Program-made: the position numbers and the translations under genes
Shown here: positions 46,354 through 55,367 of the stretch, one piece after another
How the letters are laid out: each line of letters opens with the position of its first letter
Numbering within the stretch: position 1 is the stretch's first letter
Notes under the pieces: model-generated
Databases searched by the model: none
What the model was told of the DNA's origin: nothing
The model's input: the letters and a program-made list of their open reading frames with translations, nothing else
Source of the DNA: Candidatus Obscuribacterales bacterium
GTDB lineage: Bacteria; Cyanobacteriota; Vampirovibrionia; Obscuribacterales; Obscuribacteraceae
Reading direction: 5' to 3'
Length of the DNA stretch: 64,000 bases
Assembly (NCBI GenBank): GCA_019745415.1
Contig: JAIETF010000040.1
Coordinates: 1 to 64,000 of the forward strand

Positions 46354-47286
46354 ATGTTCTTTTCAAACCGAAGCCAAAAGCAAATCAAAAAACTAATCAC
46401 AATCACATGGCTGTTTTCCACCCTAATCTTTTCAGTGGTCGGACCAGTGGGCGATGCCTTCGCTCAGATAGGGGCTCCCGAACCGCCGCCTCCTGGTGAC
46501 GGTAGTGTCGCACCGCCTGTGAATCCCGGTGATTTAGGCGGTCCCCAGCCTGTACCCAGCGGCACGGCTGACAATACAGCCGGAACTAATTTCTCAGTTG
46601 GAGCCGGTTCAGACCGCACAGTGGTGAGACTATTCAATAACGGTCCGCGCGGCCAAAGAATGGTCCAGACAATTAGACCGGATACTCTCACACCCGATCA
46701 ACTCAATCAGATTCAAGGCATTCTCGGGGTTAATTTGGGCTCGGGCGAGCAATCGGTTGATGTCTTCGTCACAGACGGGCAACTTGAACAATTGAACGAA
46801 GCTATGGCGGCTTATCCGCAGACAACAAATAACGGTGGACGAAAACAAATCACAACCGACGCGCCGGCGGCCAACCGCCCCCTGCCAGGCAGAGAAGCTC
46901 TCTACGCTTTTCCAGGTGTCGTACCGACCGTGGCCACATTCTCCCGCTATTTGGTGATCACAGGCGTGGTCATGGCTACTGTGTTCATGGCCCTGGCTGC
47001 CTACTCGATGGTTAACGGCAGTCCCTATGGCGGTGCCAGAGTATTGGGTGCAGCTTCTGGTCTTTTCCTCTTGCTTGCCGCCTATACCATCTGGAAAATA
47101 GTGCAGATGAATACATTTAATGGCAATTCGGATAGGGCCGCCCAAATTCAAGCGAAAGCAGGAGGAGCGCTTGTCCAAGACGCTTTCCTGACAAGACCTA
47201 ATATGCCTGCCACGCCGGCGGTCGGGGCTACATCTATCGGCAGGAGCGGCGTACCGGTTCAACCCTTGGATCCAACCGGACAATAG
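46354..47286 (+). CDS. Exported two-helix membrane protein (VirB2/TrbC-like layout)
   Basis: A signal peptide (ITWLFSTLIFSVVGPVGDAFA) starts the protein. A Pro/Gly-rich linker (PEPPPPGDGSVAPP) and a small alpha/beta region (about 90-160) follow. Two membrane helices (about 196-215 and 228-247) are separated by NGSPYGGARVLG. Signal peptide plus two closely spaced helices with a Gly/Arg loop is the layout of VirB2/TrbC pilins, but the protein is three times longer and no motif proves it. GAGG precedes ATG 46354. It follows the RpoB-like gene by 16 bases. Confidence 0.55.
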   Translation: MFFSNRSQKQIKKLITITWLFSTLIFSVVGPVGDAFAQIGAPEPPPPGDGSVAPPVNPGDLGGPQPVPSGTADNTAGTNFSVGAGSDRTVVRLFNNGPRGQRMVQTIRPDTLTPDQLNQIQGILGVNLGSGEQSVDVFVTDGQLEQLNEAMAAYPQTTNNGGRKQITTDAPAANRPLPGREALYAFPGVVPTVATFSRYLVITGVVMATVFMALAAYSMVNGSPYGGARVLGAASGLFLLLAAYTIWKIVQMNTFNGNSDRAAQIQAKAGGALVQDAFLTRPNMPATPAVGATSIGRSGVPVQPLDPTGQ

Positions 47287-47317
47287 TCTTTGGAGTAATT
47301 AGTTTAGGACAGTCTTT

Positions 47318-48052
47318 ATGCCCAGCTCATCGAGAAGCCTGAATATAAATAGAAAGGCATTGAGCGCCCTGCTACTGCTTTTATTGGCTGCAGCAGGCGA
47401 GGCAAAAGCAGACAACAAGCCTATAAATGAAATGTTCGGCGGTGGTTCAATGCCGTCTCGAAGCACCAGCATCATCAAACGTTCATTACCTTCCAGCAAC
47501 ACTGCGCCACCACCGGTGCAACCAGCCAACCCGGTGACCGCCCCCGGAGCCCTTTCCATGATGTCGGAAGACAAACCTGAAACAAGGTTCTTCGAATCTT
47601 TCGATTCCGCTTGCTTTAACGGTTTTCCACGCCCGGAAGAGCGTGTTATTTTGACCCGTCCATTCAATAACGATTCGGACCGAGTACAACAGTGGACCGA
47701 AACGGCGAGAAATGTTTCCTCTCGATATCGTAAAACTGCCATGGCTTTGCGTAATCTCCCGGTTCCCCAAGGCAGGGTAGATCTGGCAAACTATAAAGAG
47801 TTGAAGGCCGATTGGTTTGATAGTGCCGCCAACGTATATGAGATGCTGATCAAACCCAAAGCACCAGCCCGCACAATTGAGGAATTACAAGAACAACTAC
47901 AAAGAGTAGACAGAGAAGCAGACAGCGTTCAACGTAACAAAGAATCACTTCTGGTTATGGAACGATCTTTGAGAAAGCTCTACCGGGTGCACGAAAACAG
48001 ATATACAGATGCCCTGCAGAACTTTGTCATGGGTGTACCTAAGCAAAAATAA
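47318..48052 (+). CDS. Exported protein, uncharacterised
   Basis: Signal peptide with ALLLLLLAAAGEAKA at about residues 17-31, a Ser/Pro linker, then a polar helical region with a coiled coil (TIEELQEQLQRVDREADSVQ) near 185-210. One Cys only. No domain recognised. AGGA lies before the ATG. The 31-base gap to the previous gene and shared direction suggest one operon. Confidence 0.58.
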   Translation: MPSSSRSLNINRKALSALLLLLLAAAGEAKADNKPINEMFGGGSMPSRSTSIIKRSLPSSNTAPPPVQPANPVTAPGALSMMSEDKPETRFFESFDSACFNGFPRPEERVILTRPFNNDSDRVQQWTETARNVSSRYRKTAMALRNLPVPQGRVDLANYKELKADWFDSAANVYEMLIKPKAPARTIEELQEQLQRVDREADSVQRNKESLLVMERSLRKLYRVHENRYTDALQNFVMGVPKQK

Positions 48053-48114
48053 CCTTCCTAGTTTTCTTTTCAACAAAGCTTAGGCAGTCACCCCCCGAGA
48101 GGCACTAGCAAAAA

Positions 48115-48876
48115 ATGGCGATTCAACTAAACGAGCGGGATCAGTTGATCTTTAAACTGATTGATGAGCACGAAGTCTTGTTGGAGAAACACATATCTTG
48201 GTTCATCGCCCAAGACGACAAGCCGGTCTTGATTAGAGACCGCCTACGCAAACTATTTTATCTCGACTATCTCATCTGTCACAGGCATGGCAGCAAATTA
48301 CCTTGGTGGACCACACCAACCAAGCCTCTGGTCTATATGCTTTCACCGATGGCCCGCAAGATGAGCGGCTTTGCCGAGAACCATGAAGATATCCTCGACA
48401 ATGATTTCCAGCGCTACCACCTGGAAGTGGCCAATCTGCGCATGCTCTTTCTCGTTGCACAAAAGAACGGCACAATAAGCGACTTTCAATGGAGCACCTG
48501 CAAAGGCGAAAGAAAGAAAGAAACCGGTCTTTGCGCCAAAGTAACCTATAGCTGCGGCGGTAAAACCTTGACCCTAGGCATAGTCAATCATGCTCCGGGA
48601 GTCATTCCCGATGCCGAACATCTCAATAAAGCTCTGGTGGCGGAAAAACTAGATTGGCTGCTCTTTATCAGCCAGGAAGAAAGAGCCTGCGATGCCGGTA
48701 TTGAAAAGGCTCTTGTCGCCACGCACCAGGATCTTTATAGAGAAGGAATTATTTCCAATGCCTGGAGAAAGGCAAACGGTGACTGCGTCGACCTCACAAC
48801 TGGCGCCGTAGTGCCTACACCAGCCTATATGTCCAACTATGTAAATGGAGCAACCAATCTGAATATAGCAGTCTAG
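48115..48876 (+). CDS. Winged-helix protein, replication-relaxation-like
   Basis: The first 100 residues read as a winged helix: LNERDQLIFKLIDEHEVLLEKH, then RDRLRKLFYLDYL and a beta wing with KPLVYMLSPMARKM. The remainder is alpha/beta (TLGIVNHAPGVIPDAEHLNK). This resembles the replication-relaxation (Replic_Relax) family found on plasmids and integrated elements, where it helps start replication or transfer. The match is by pattern only. GAGAGG precedes the ATG. Confidence 0.55.
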   Translation: MAIQLNERDQLIFKLIDEHEVLLEKHISWFIAQDDKPVLIRDRLRKLFYLDYLICHRHGSKLPWWTTPTKPLVYMLSPMARKMSGFAENHEDILDNDFQRYHLEVANLRMLFLVAQKNGTISDFQWSTCKGERKKETGLCAKVTYSCGGKTLTLGIVNHAPGVIPDAEHLNKALVAEKLDWLLFISQEERACDAGIEKALVATHQDLYREGIISNAWRKANGDCVDLTTGAVVPTPAYMSNYVNGATNLNIAV

Positions 48877-48900
48877 CGAGTTTTCTCAGTGGGGCTTGAG

Positions 48901-48926
48901 AGCAGGGGCTTTGGTGAGCCTCTGCT
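48901..48926 (+). terminator. Rho-independent terminator-like hairpin
   Basis: AGCAGGGGCT pairs with AGCCTCTGCT (one G-U) around TTGGTG, followed by TTCAACTTTT. It lies 25 bases after the stop of the winged-helix gene. Confidence 0.55.
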
Positions 48927-49056
48927 TTCAACTTTTGGAAAAACCGGAAATTTAATTTGGCTCGGCAATGAAAATGAAGGGGATGCAGGCCGCTAGTTTA
49001 AGCGCAGCTCATGTTAGCGGGGTTTAATCTACCCAGAGCTTCCATGAGGGCAATTA

Positions 49057-49086
49057 TTGACAGTTTTTCACTCTAGGTACTAGGAT
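49057..49086 (+). promoter_or_regulatory. Sigma-70-type promoter for the TadG-like gene
   Basis: TTGACA (perfect -35) at 49057-49062 and TAGGAT (4 of 6 to the -10 consensus) at 49081-49086 are separated by 18 bases. Transcription would start near 49093. Confidence 0.5.
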
Positions 49087-49098
49087 TATTATTAGCTC

Positions 49099-49126
49099 CG
49101 TTTAAGAAACGCGGTTTTCGAACCGC
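49099..49126 (+). promoter_or_regulatory. Two small hairpins, one with a TTCG tetraloop
   Basis: CGTTT/AAACG with a three-base loop (49099-49111) abuts GCGGTT/AACCGC capped by TTCG (49111-49126). UUCG-capped stems are unusually stable in RNA. No T run follows, so it is not a plain terminator; it may stabilise the mRNA or mark a control element. Confidence 0.4.
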
Positions 49127-49240
49127 AGATTATCGTTTTGCCTAGCTACAATCCCCCTCATTCCAAAACCGTTTAATAATTCAAATGAAACGGTATTAAT
49201 ATTTTAGCCAAACATATGGCTTCCCCCACGAGGAAACAAT

Positions 49241-51349
49241 ATGAAGACACCTAAGAAGCGGTCAAGACGAGGTAATATGCTCGTTTTTATTACGGCTTCC
49301 ACTTTCATTCTGGTTGGCTGTCTTGCCTTCTTTGCTTTGGGCTACGTAAGACTTCTCGGCTCAAACAACGAACAAAAGACAGCAATAGAAGCAGCAGCTC
49401 TATCTGCGGCTCGCGATGTCAGCCGAATTGTGATTCAAACACCAGAATACGGTTGGATAGGGGTATCGGACTCGGCACCCAATGGTGCCGGTACGGTCGC
49501 CGACGACAACTACTATGTGCCAGTGCGGGGAATCAACACAATAATCGGCACAAACAGAATTTGTCGCATTATTGCTGCCGAACTAAACGACGATACACTC
49601 AAGACCATGGTCAATAAAGATCTTGAATGGGCCAAGAAAGCTCAAGCCAAGCTCAAGGCTGAATTAGATAAGGCTATGGCTAAGGGCTACATAGCCAAAG
49701 ACAGCAAAGGACAGAACGTCGAAGTCTACAAAAATGCCGAAGATGCCTACAAAGCTAACGGTGTTCGCATGACCGGTGCCTCCGACTATGTTGATGGTTC
49801 GCTCAAGTTGACCATGGGAAGTTTATCGACCGGCGCCCCCACCAATGTGCCTCTGCCCAGACCCTTGCTGAAGGCGCAGGTTCCAGCGGCAGCCCAGACA
49901 AACAATTTCTATCTTTCTTACACCAACGTACCTGTGCAGGGAGTCGATTATGTTTTCGCCGGTATTGGCGACGCCATCAAGCTAGTAGACTCGAAAAAAT
50001 GGGTTGCTTCCAACGGCAGTCTTCCTTACGAGATGCCGACCATTGTTAAAGCTGAAGCCGACCAGCAGTTGAAAGGCGATCAGGTTAACGGCTATAAAGT
50101 GCACGCAGTTGCTTGCGCTCAACCGGCTAATGTTACCGATCCCAAGCCCTTCCCCGGTGCCTTCACCTTCAGCTTCCCCGATGGACTCTGTCCTGAAATT
50201 CCCAACCCGGGCGCACTCCTTACTTATGCAAATGCCCAGAAGCCCGGCATATCAGCCTCCTGGATGTACGCTAAAGATGGCGACTACCCTGTAGAACCTG
50301 GCACCACGATGCAAAACCTCGGCTTTCCTTATGACGGAATTTTGCCGGTCAACACAGGTGTAGCCTTCAGAAGAGGTTTAATCGACTGGTGGAAACGAGC
50401 CGGCACCAAACTCAATATCAACTCTGCTGTAGCCATGCTCAACGATGCCACCTACAAGTTCCAGGCACCAAACCCAGCCACAGTGCATTGGAAGACCCCG
50501 GCTAAAGTAGGAGATTCATATAAATACGACCTTGGTCCTATCCCCAACGGTAATATTCACATTTACCGAGTTGATGCCAATTCAGGCAATATTACCTACC
50601 AAGCAAAACAGCTTGACCCGATTGAAATTCCCATTGCCCCTGAAAACCAGCTGTACTCGGAAAGCCTTGATGTTGTGAAAAACAGCTCGGTGGGCAAGCA
50701 AACAGTTGGTCCCTTTATGTTCCCCAATACCGGAGACCTCTTCGACCAGGTTTATCTCTTGCCCAACTTCGATGTCTATGTGCGCGACATGGTCTACCAA
50801 CCTGGCGGTACATGGGGCGGTAAGCACGGCGGCGAGCCGATGAATCATCCCAAAACAGCTTTCCTCAAGCCCTCACCAGGACTTATGGAAATTGGCTCCG
50901 GCGGACTGGGAGCCAAGCCGAAACCCTATGACGACGGAGGCGACGAGAAGCCCTACACACCACCCAAGCCGAAAGGCTCAGGTTTGCCGCCGGCAATCAC
51001 AAGCCAGTCAGACCTAGCAGAGACTGCCGGCTATCCCACTAATTTCTACCAGAAGTATCAAGTGGGTTCGGGTCTCAGACCGACTTACACTCAAAACGGC
51101 ATGGCAGTTGACATACGTTTCCGCAGACAAGTCGATGCTGGTACTTTCGAAGACGTACTTGGTTTCAAGATTGGATACGTCGGGGAGAAGTATGGGGACG
51201 ACGTGCCGGCTGTCACGATGCAGCCCTACGTGCCGCCTGTAGTTGCCGACCCTCCTGCCACAGGAGGAACCGACACTGGCACCACCGGTACTGACACCGG
51301 CAGTGCAACCGGAACCACTCCAGATCCTGGTCTAGGAACTGTTCCCTAG
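49241..51349 (+). CDS. TadG/TadE-like pilus-assembly or secreted protein
   Basis: Starts KKRSRRGNMLVFITASTFILVGCLA, a basic stretch then one membrane helix (about 13-35), followed by NNEQKTAIEAAALSAARDVS. This layout is that of TadG-like proteins, whose helix resembles a pseudopilin. The 650-residue outer part is beta-rich with no recognised domain. The C terminus is Pro/Lys/Gly-rich (PYTPPKPKGSG) and ends in Thr/Gly repeats (TGTDTGSATG). GAGGAAA lies before the ATG. A strong terminator follows. Confidence 0.65.
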   Translation: MKTPKKRSRRGNMLVFITASTFILVGCLAFFALGYVRLLGSNNEQKTAIEAAALSAARDVSRIVIQTPEYGWIGVSDSAPNGAGTVADDNYYVPVRGINTIIGTNRICRIIAAELNDDTLKTMVNKDLEWAKKAQAKLKAELDKAMAKGYIAKDSKGQNVEVYKNAEDAYKANGVRMTGASDYVDGSLKLTMGSLSTGAPTNVPLPRPLLKAQVPAAAQTNNFYLSYTNVPVQGVDYVFAGIGDAIKLVDSKKWVASNGSLPYEMPTIVKAEADQQLKGDQVNGYKVHAVACAQPANVTDPKPFPGAFTFSFPDGLCPEIPNPGALLTYANAQKPGISASWMYAKDGDYPVEPGTTMQNLGFPYDGILPVNTGVAFRRGLIDWWKRAGTKLNINSAVAMLNDATYKFQAPNPATVHWKTPAKVGDSYKYDLGPIPNGNIHIYRVDANSGNITYQAKQLDPIEIPIAPENQLYSESLDVVKNSSVGKQTVGPFMFPNTGDLFDQVYLLPNFDVYVRDMVYQPGGTWGGKHGGEPMNHPKTAFLKPSPGLMEIGSGGLGAKPKPYDDGGDEKPYTPPKPKGSGLPPAITSQSDLAETAGYPTNFYQKYQVGSGLRPTYTQNGMAVDIRFRRQVDAGTFEDVLGFKIGYVGEKYGDDVPAVTMQPYVPPVVADPPATGGTDTGTTGTDTGSATGTTPDPGLGTVP

Positions 51350-51372
51350 ATAATCAGATAGCTAGATAGAAA

Positions 51373-51416
51373 AGAAAAGAGAAAAGGGACCCTTGAGGGT
51401 CTCTTTTCTCTTTTCT
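51373..51416 (+). terminator. Strong rho-independent terminator
   Basis: A 20-bp stem (51373-51392 with 51397-51416, one G-U near the loop TTGA) lies 23 bases after the TadG-like stop. The 3' arm is itself T-rich and followed by more T. Confidence 0.75.
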
Positions 51417-51428
51417 CTTTTCTCTTTT
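51401..51428 (+). repeat. Four tandem copies of CTCTTTT
   Basis: A perfect 7-base unit repeated four times forms the 3' arm and tail of the terminator. Repeat expansion may have built the stem. Confidence 0.85.
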
Positions 51429-51527
51429 CAAATCTTTCTGTTTTCGATAATGCCGCTAAAGATTCTTAGACACTGCTAAAATATGCCTTCAAATCGGCTC
51501 CAACCATTAGTTTCTAAGGGGTAAGTG

Positions 51528-52886
51528 ATGAATCGAATCTGGAAATTAGCTATCGCTTCTTTGGCTTTCAGCTCTTTCTCGTTAAACGCGGCAATAGCAG
51601 TTCCATCCAGCCAAGATCTGGTTTCGGCAATTGAAAAGGCCAAAGTTCTTTCAGCCGGAACAAGAATCTCAGCCGCGCTCAGTAACGGCGAAGCCTATAT
51701 TTCAACCTTCAAGAATGCCAAAGCCACCGATGAAGATTGCAAAATCGAAGCAATTCTAGTGGCCAAAGCTCTCATGGATCTTGCGCCATCAGATATAAAC
51801 CGAGTCAATGTCTACTTCTACAACGCCATGCGCTTGAACAAAAGAAAAGAAGTTTCAGTTTCAGCGGGCGACGTCAAAGCTTTCGGCTCCGGTCAGCTGT
51901 CGCAAGACCAGCTCTTAGGCTCTATCGCCATAAAAGAAAGCGAAGTTTCAGACCAGGCTTCTAAGGCTGCTGCTTATTTGCAGCAACGTGAAGCCGCTCG
52001 TTCAAGCAAAACCATAAATAGTTATGTCAACGGCGACACTTTGGAAATTGTCACCGAATTAGAGCCGGACATGAACGACCTTGACATTAAGCTTGAGGGC
52101 ACAAGAGTCGCCCAGAAAATAATTGAAAAGACCGGCACTACAGCTAAGCGCATCAAAGTCAGCTTTGCCGATCCAGTGGCTAAAGGCTCCCTAAAAGAGA
52201 TGACCTTTGATCTAGCCCAATTGACCGCACTTGATAAAAGCCTGCAGTCAGCGCTCTACAGCTTGCAAGTGGCGGCAATCACTACAAAGATAGATCTACA
52301 AACAGTAGAAGCAGTTGACGGCGCCGTTAAAGTTGAAAGAGCGGATGTGCTGAAGCGTCTTAAGGAATTGGATAAAAAAGGAGTCGGCATCGAACCTTTC
52401 AAGAAGCAATTTTTTGACATCGAAAAAATGGTATCGCAAGGCAATGACGAACAAGCAGCAGAAGCTATCAAAAAATTGGCCCAGAGTGTAGCCGATCAAG
52501 AAGCTCGCACGAAAGACGCTAAAACTGCCAAACCAAGCGGCAAGGCCAGTGCACCGGCCGGCACTATTTTGCCCATTCCCAAAATCTGGTTTCAGACCTA
52601 CCAGGACCGCTCCCCCGATGGACTGGGCGGAGGCTGGAAAGTAGAGGATATCGTCAAAAGTCCGGACAAATATATCGCCGAGAAAGAAGTACATCTGAGA
52701 GGTGCCGCTGAAGCCGATAGAAACCCGAACTTTGCCAGAACTCTATCCTTTCTCTATTGGAAGCTGGTTGAAGCGAAAAAAATTGCTGAAGCCGCACCCT
52801 ATGGACAAAGATTCTTAGAGATAGAGGCTCGCTACCATCATTTGGAGACCTTGCGCAAGCAAGAAAAACTCAAACAACAAAACTAG
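51528..52886 (+). CDS. Exported protein, uncharacterised
   Basis: Signal peptide (MNRIWKLAIASLAFSSFSLNAAIA). Residues about 30-230 hold two similar alpha/beta segments (AISALSNGEAYISTFKNAK-like and SYVNGDTLEIVTELEPDM-like, each followed by a helix and an RVNVYF or RIKVSF strand), suggesting a duplicated module. A helical hinge (about 265-330) precedes a C-terminal segment with WFQTYQDRSPDGLGGGW. No family recognised. ATG 51528 follows AGGGG. Its TAG overlaps the opposite TAG of the next gene in CTAG. Confidence 0.58.
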   Translation: MNRIWKLAIASLAFSSFSLNAAIAVPSSQDLVSAIEKAKVLSAGTRISAALSNGEAYISTFKNAKATDEDCKIEAILVAKALMDLAPSDINRVNVYFYNAMRLNKRKEVSVSAGDVKAFGSGQLSQDQLLGSIAIKESEVSDQASKAAAYLQQREAARSSKTINSYVNGDTLEIVTELEPDMNDLDIKLEGTRVAQKIIEKTGTTAKRIKVSFADPVAKGSLKEMTFDLAQLTALDKSLQSALYSLQVAAITTKIDLQTVEAVDGAVKVERADVLKRLKELDKKGVGIEPFKKQFFDIEKMVSQGNDEQAAEAIKKLAQSVADQEARTKDAKTAKPSGKASAPAGTILPIPKIWFQTYQDRSPDGLGGGWKVEDIVKSPDKYIAEKEVHLRGAAEADRNPNFARTLSFLYWKLVEAKKIAEAAPYGQRFLEIEARYHHLETLRKQEKLKQQN

Positions 52887-53539
52887 CGGCTGCGCTCCAG
52901 TGACTTTTCGACAAGAGCTGGCACAGTCCAGCTCTTGTCTTTTTCATAGCGCAGACAATAGCGGTCATAGCGATCCGAAGCTTCTTCGCATAGCCCGGTA
53001 ACACCAAGCCTAAAGCCTTCCGCCAGTTCGGCGGTAGCCTTGTCGACAGCATCTCGCTCGGCTTTCTCCTTAGTTGCCGCCATGCCATAAAATGTTTTTC
53101 CTACCAAGCCTTGAGCAAGACTCTCCACCACAGCCGGTGCTTCCTGATAGACTCGACGACAGATGGCTACATGCCCGGCTTCGTGCTCTTTTGTTTGAGC
53201 CGGTGCCGTTTTAGAAATGCATACCTGCACGGGACAACTGAGCTTGACTGCTACACCTTTCACCTTGATGGTGCAACTGGCAGCACCGGCAGTATCATCA
53301 TGACTGACCGTCTCGGTATCGAGCTTGACAGCACAGTGAAAGAACCATTCGGTGAAAGCCTCATAGTGCAAGTCATTGCAGCGAGTGCGCAGATCGGGAC
53401 GGTCCTCTAAAAAAACAGTCTTCTCTTCAAGGGGTTGTATCTCAATCGAAAAGGGCTTGGTCGAGCAAGCCGAAAGCAGAGATAGCGCCGCTACTGCAAA
53501 CAAACAACGCAAACTTGTTTGATGCCGGTCGCGTTTCAT
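52883..53539 (-). CDS. Lipoprotein with HEAGH zinc-protease motif
   Basis: Lipobox LLSAC at residues 21-25. HEAGH at 119-123 is an HExxH zinc motif of the kind found in metalloproteases, followed by a helix VAICRRVYQEA. Nine Cys in the mature part, several paired by spacing, fit an oxidising compartment. No further family match. The C-terminal region has a helix rich in Lys/Glu. Its ATG shares one base with the stop of the upstream gene. Protease activity is inferred from the motif alone. Confidence 0.62.
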   Translation of the reverse strand: MKRDRHQTSLRCLFAVAALSLLSACSTKPFSIEIQPLEEKTVFLEDRPDLRTRCNDLHYEAFTEWFFHCAVKLDTETVSHDDTAGAASCTIKVKGVAVKLSCPVQVCISKTAPAQTKEHEAGHVAICRRVYQEAPAVVESLAQGLVGKTFYGMAATKEKAERDAVDKATAELAEGFRLGVTGLCEEASDRYDRYCLRYEKDKSWTVPALVEKSLERSR

Positions 53540-55338
53540 CAGCGCTTTAACTCTAGAGTAATCTTTTTGGCCACATCGGAAGAAATAGAAAGCTGCCTGA
53601 TTGACTTGGGTTCGTAAGAGCCTGCCTGCGGTGGTACAAAGCGAAAGCTGTAAACACCCGACGGCAAGGTGAGCTTGCAGGAACCATCATCTTGGGTAAG
53701 CACAAAACCGTGCGGATAATCAACGGCTCCGCTTTTGCTGCCCGGTTTTTCTTGCCCTGATTCGATATAATCGTCACCATAAGGAGCGTATAAGACTCGA
53801 CAGCGAGGCACCGGATGCCCGTCTTCGCCCATGAGATGAAAGACGATTTGAGACCAACCATGCCAAACAATATTGATTTCACATGGCTCAGATTCGATCT
53901 CAATCTCACGTGCTTGGCTGAAATCACGGTGCACAACAAGATGGTATTTGCCCGGCGAAAGGAAAAGACCATAACGTCCTTCACTATCGGTAGTGGCAAG
54001 TGCAATAGCCTCGCCCTGTAGATCTTCGTATACCGCCACCTTCACCCCTGGTCGGGCCTGGCCAGCGTCGTCTGAAATCTTGCCGAAAACGGCAGTGCCG
54101 TCGGTAAGCTTACAATTGAGTTGATTCTCGCCGTCTATCTCGAAAATGCGTGTCCAGGGGGCCAAGCTGGCATACTCAATACCACCTACGCTCAAAGTCG
54201 GGCTGTCTTTTGGATGGGCAGAGATTGTCACTCTATAAGAACCAGCTGGCAAAGAAAGCATGAACTGTCCATCTTCATTAGTGCGGGTGAGATAATCACC
54301 ACCATCTTTCTTATCGAGAGAAAAGGCGCGCACTAGAGCCTGACTCAAGAGCCTGGTCTCATAACTGACCTGGCCGCGCAAGAGATTGCCCTTACTTAAG
54401 CGATACTGACGCAAGGCAGTGCCGCCCTCGCTTTCAACCACTTCAATGTCGTGCTCTCTATAGCTAAAACAGTTGGAAGTTTCCGGTGCTTCGATAAGCA
54501 AGTCGTAGAAACCTGGTTCCACTGCAAACTGAAAGCGCCCTTCATCGGCTGTGACAGCTTGGGTCTTCAAATCAAGCTCGCTTAAGAGCATGCCCTCGGT
54601 GCAAGGAGTAGCAGTTCGCACCATAGAGGGCGTCAGGGTGACACGCGCCCCTACTATAGCCTCACCGGCGCCGTCGCTGACCACTCCGCCAAAACCGGTC
54701 AAGCCAGGCAGGGTGATGGTGATGTCCTCGTCATCTTGCACCAGCAAAACATCAGAGCCGGTGGAAAGGAAGTTGAAGCGCGGATGGTTGGCACCACCGT
54801 TGGCTGAAGCTTTAGGCGGCGCCGAACGCCCCTTCAAGGCGATATGATACTTGCCCTTCGGCACCACTAGGGCAAATTCTCCCTGGGGCGAAAGTGGAAC
54901 ATTTACCTTGTATGCGCTTGGTTCTATACCTAGCGCAACCAATTCCATGCCCGCAAAGAGAGCGGAACGCAAATCATCCTCACCTTCGCTCTCTTGAGGC
55001 AGCCTAACCCGACCCCTTATGACAAAGCCGGTACTGAGACTAATATTGACACTGGAATTACCCAGTACTCTAATATCAGGCACTACTTTCTCTAGGAATC
55101 TGGTTCCAGACTGAATATCAGGCAGCGCCTTGATCGAATAGAAGCCCGGTCTCAAACTAAATGAAAACTCGCCGCGGGCACCGGTAAGGGTCTCGGCAAA
55201 AGGCTCTTCCTGACCACTTCCTAGTACTTGATACTGATCAAAAATAACCACTTTGAGATTAGCCACAGGCAAACCCTGGTGCCTAACTTGACCAGCCAAA
55301 TTATATGTAAATCGATCAGGTTCCTGAAAATAAGACAA
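53539..55338 (-). CDS. Protein of tandem carboxypeptidase-regulatory-like beta-sandwich domains
   Basis: At least six repeats of the pattern G-x-V (start strand), GAxV, GEFxFxLxPGFY (for example GEFSFSLRPGFYSIKA, GRFQFAVEPGFYDLLI, GQFMLSLPAGSYRVTI, GRYGLFLSPGKYHLVV). These are carboxypeptidase-regulatory/CNA-B-like folds, usually found in surface proteins. No signal peptide is visible, and the start is a TTG at 55338 without a clear ribosome site, so it may be cytosolic or exported by another route. It lies between folC and the zinc-motif lipoprotein, all on the minus strand. Confidence 0.72.
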   Translation of the reverse strand: MSYFQEPDRFTYNLAGQVRHQGLPVANLKVVIFDQYQVLGSGQEEPFAETLTGARGEFSFSLRPGFYSIKALPDIQSGTRFLEKVVPDIRVLGNSSVNISLSTGFVIRGRVRLPQESEGEDDLRSALFAGMELVALGIEPSAYKVNVPLSPQGEFALVVPKGKYHIALKGRSAPPKASANGGANHPRFNFLSTGSDVLLVQDDEDITITLPGLTGFGGVVSDGAGEAIVGARVTLTPSMVRTATPCTEGMLLSELDLKTQAVTADEGRFQFAVEPGFYDLLIEAPETSNCFSYREHDIEVVESEGGTALRQYRLSKGNLLRGQVSYETRLLSQALVRAFSLDKKDGGDYLTRTNEDGQFMLSLPAGSYRVTISAHPKDSPTLSVGGIEYASLAPWTRIFEIDGENQLNCKLTDGTAVFGKISDDAGQARPGVKVAVYEDLQGEAIALATTDSEGRYGLFLSPGKYHLVVHRDFSQAREIEIESEPCEINIVWHGWSQIVFHLMGEDGHPVPRCRVLYAPYGDDYIESGQEKPGSKSGAVDYPHGFVLTQDDGSCKLTLPSGVYSFRFVPPQAGSYEPKSIRQLSISSDVAKKITLELKR

Positions 55339-55367
55339 TTTAGAGACTCAAAAAGGGCGCCTCTATC

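Larger units (their letters stand above)
48877..49240 (+). promoter_or_regulatory. 364-base intergenic region: terminator, promoter and structured leader
   Basis: It holds the terminator at 48901-48926, a good sigma-70 promoter at 49057-49086, two adjacent hairpins at 49099-49126 and an inverted repeat ACCGTTT/AAACGGT at 49168-49194. No open frame of note. The predicted transcript would have a leader of about 150 bases before the TadG-like gene. Confidence 0.5.

Noticed and set aside
46630..47283. 217-codon frame antisense to the two-helix exported protein
   Set aside because: No ribosome site and no domain, while the plus-strand gene has a signal peptide, a ribosome site and operon context.
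51401..51428. CTCTTTT repeats as a CRISPR or mobile-element repeat
   Set aside because: Units are only seven bases with no spacers; they belong to the terminator stem and tail.
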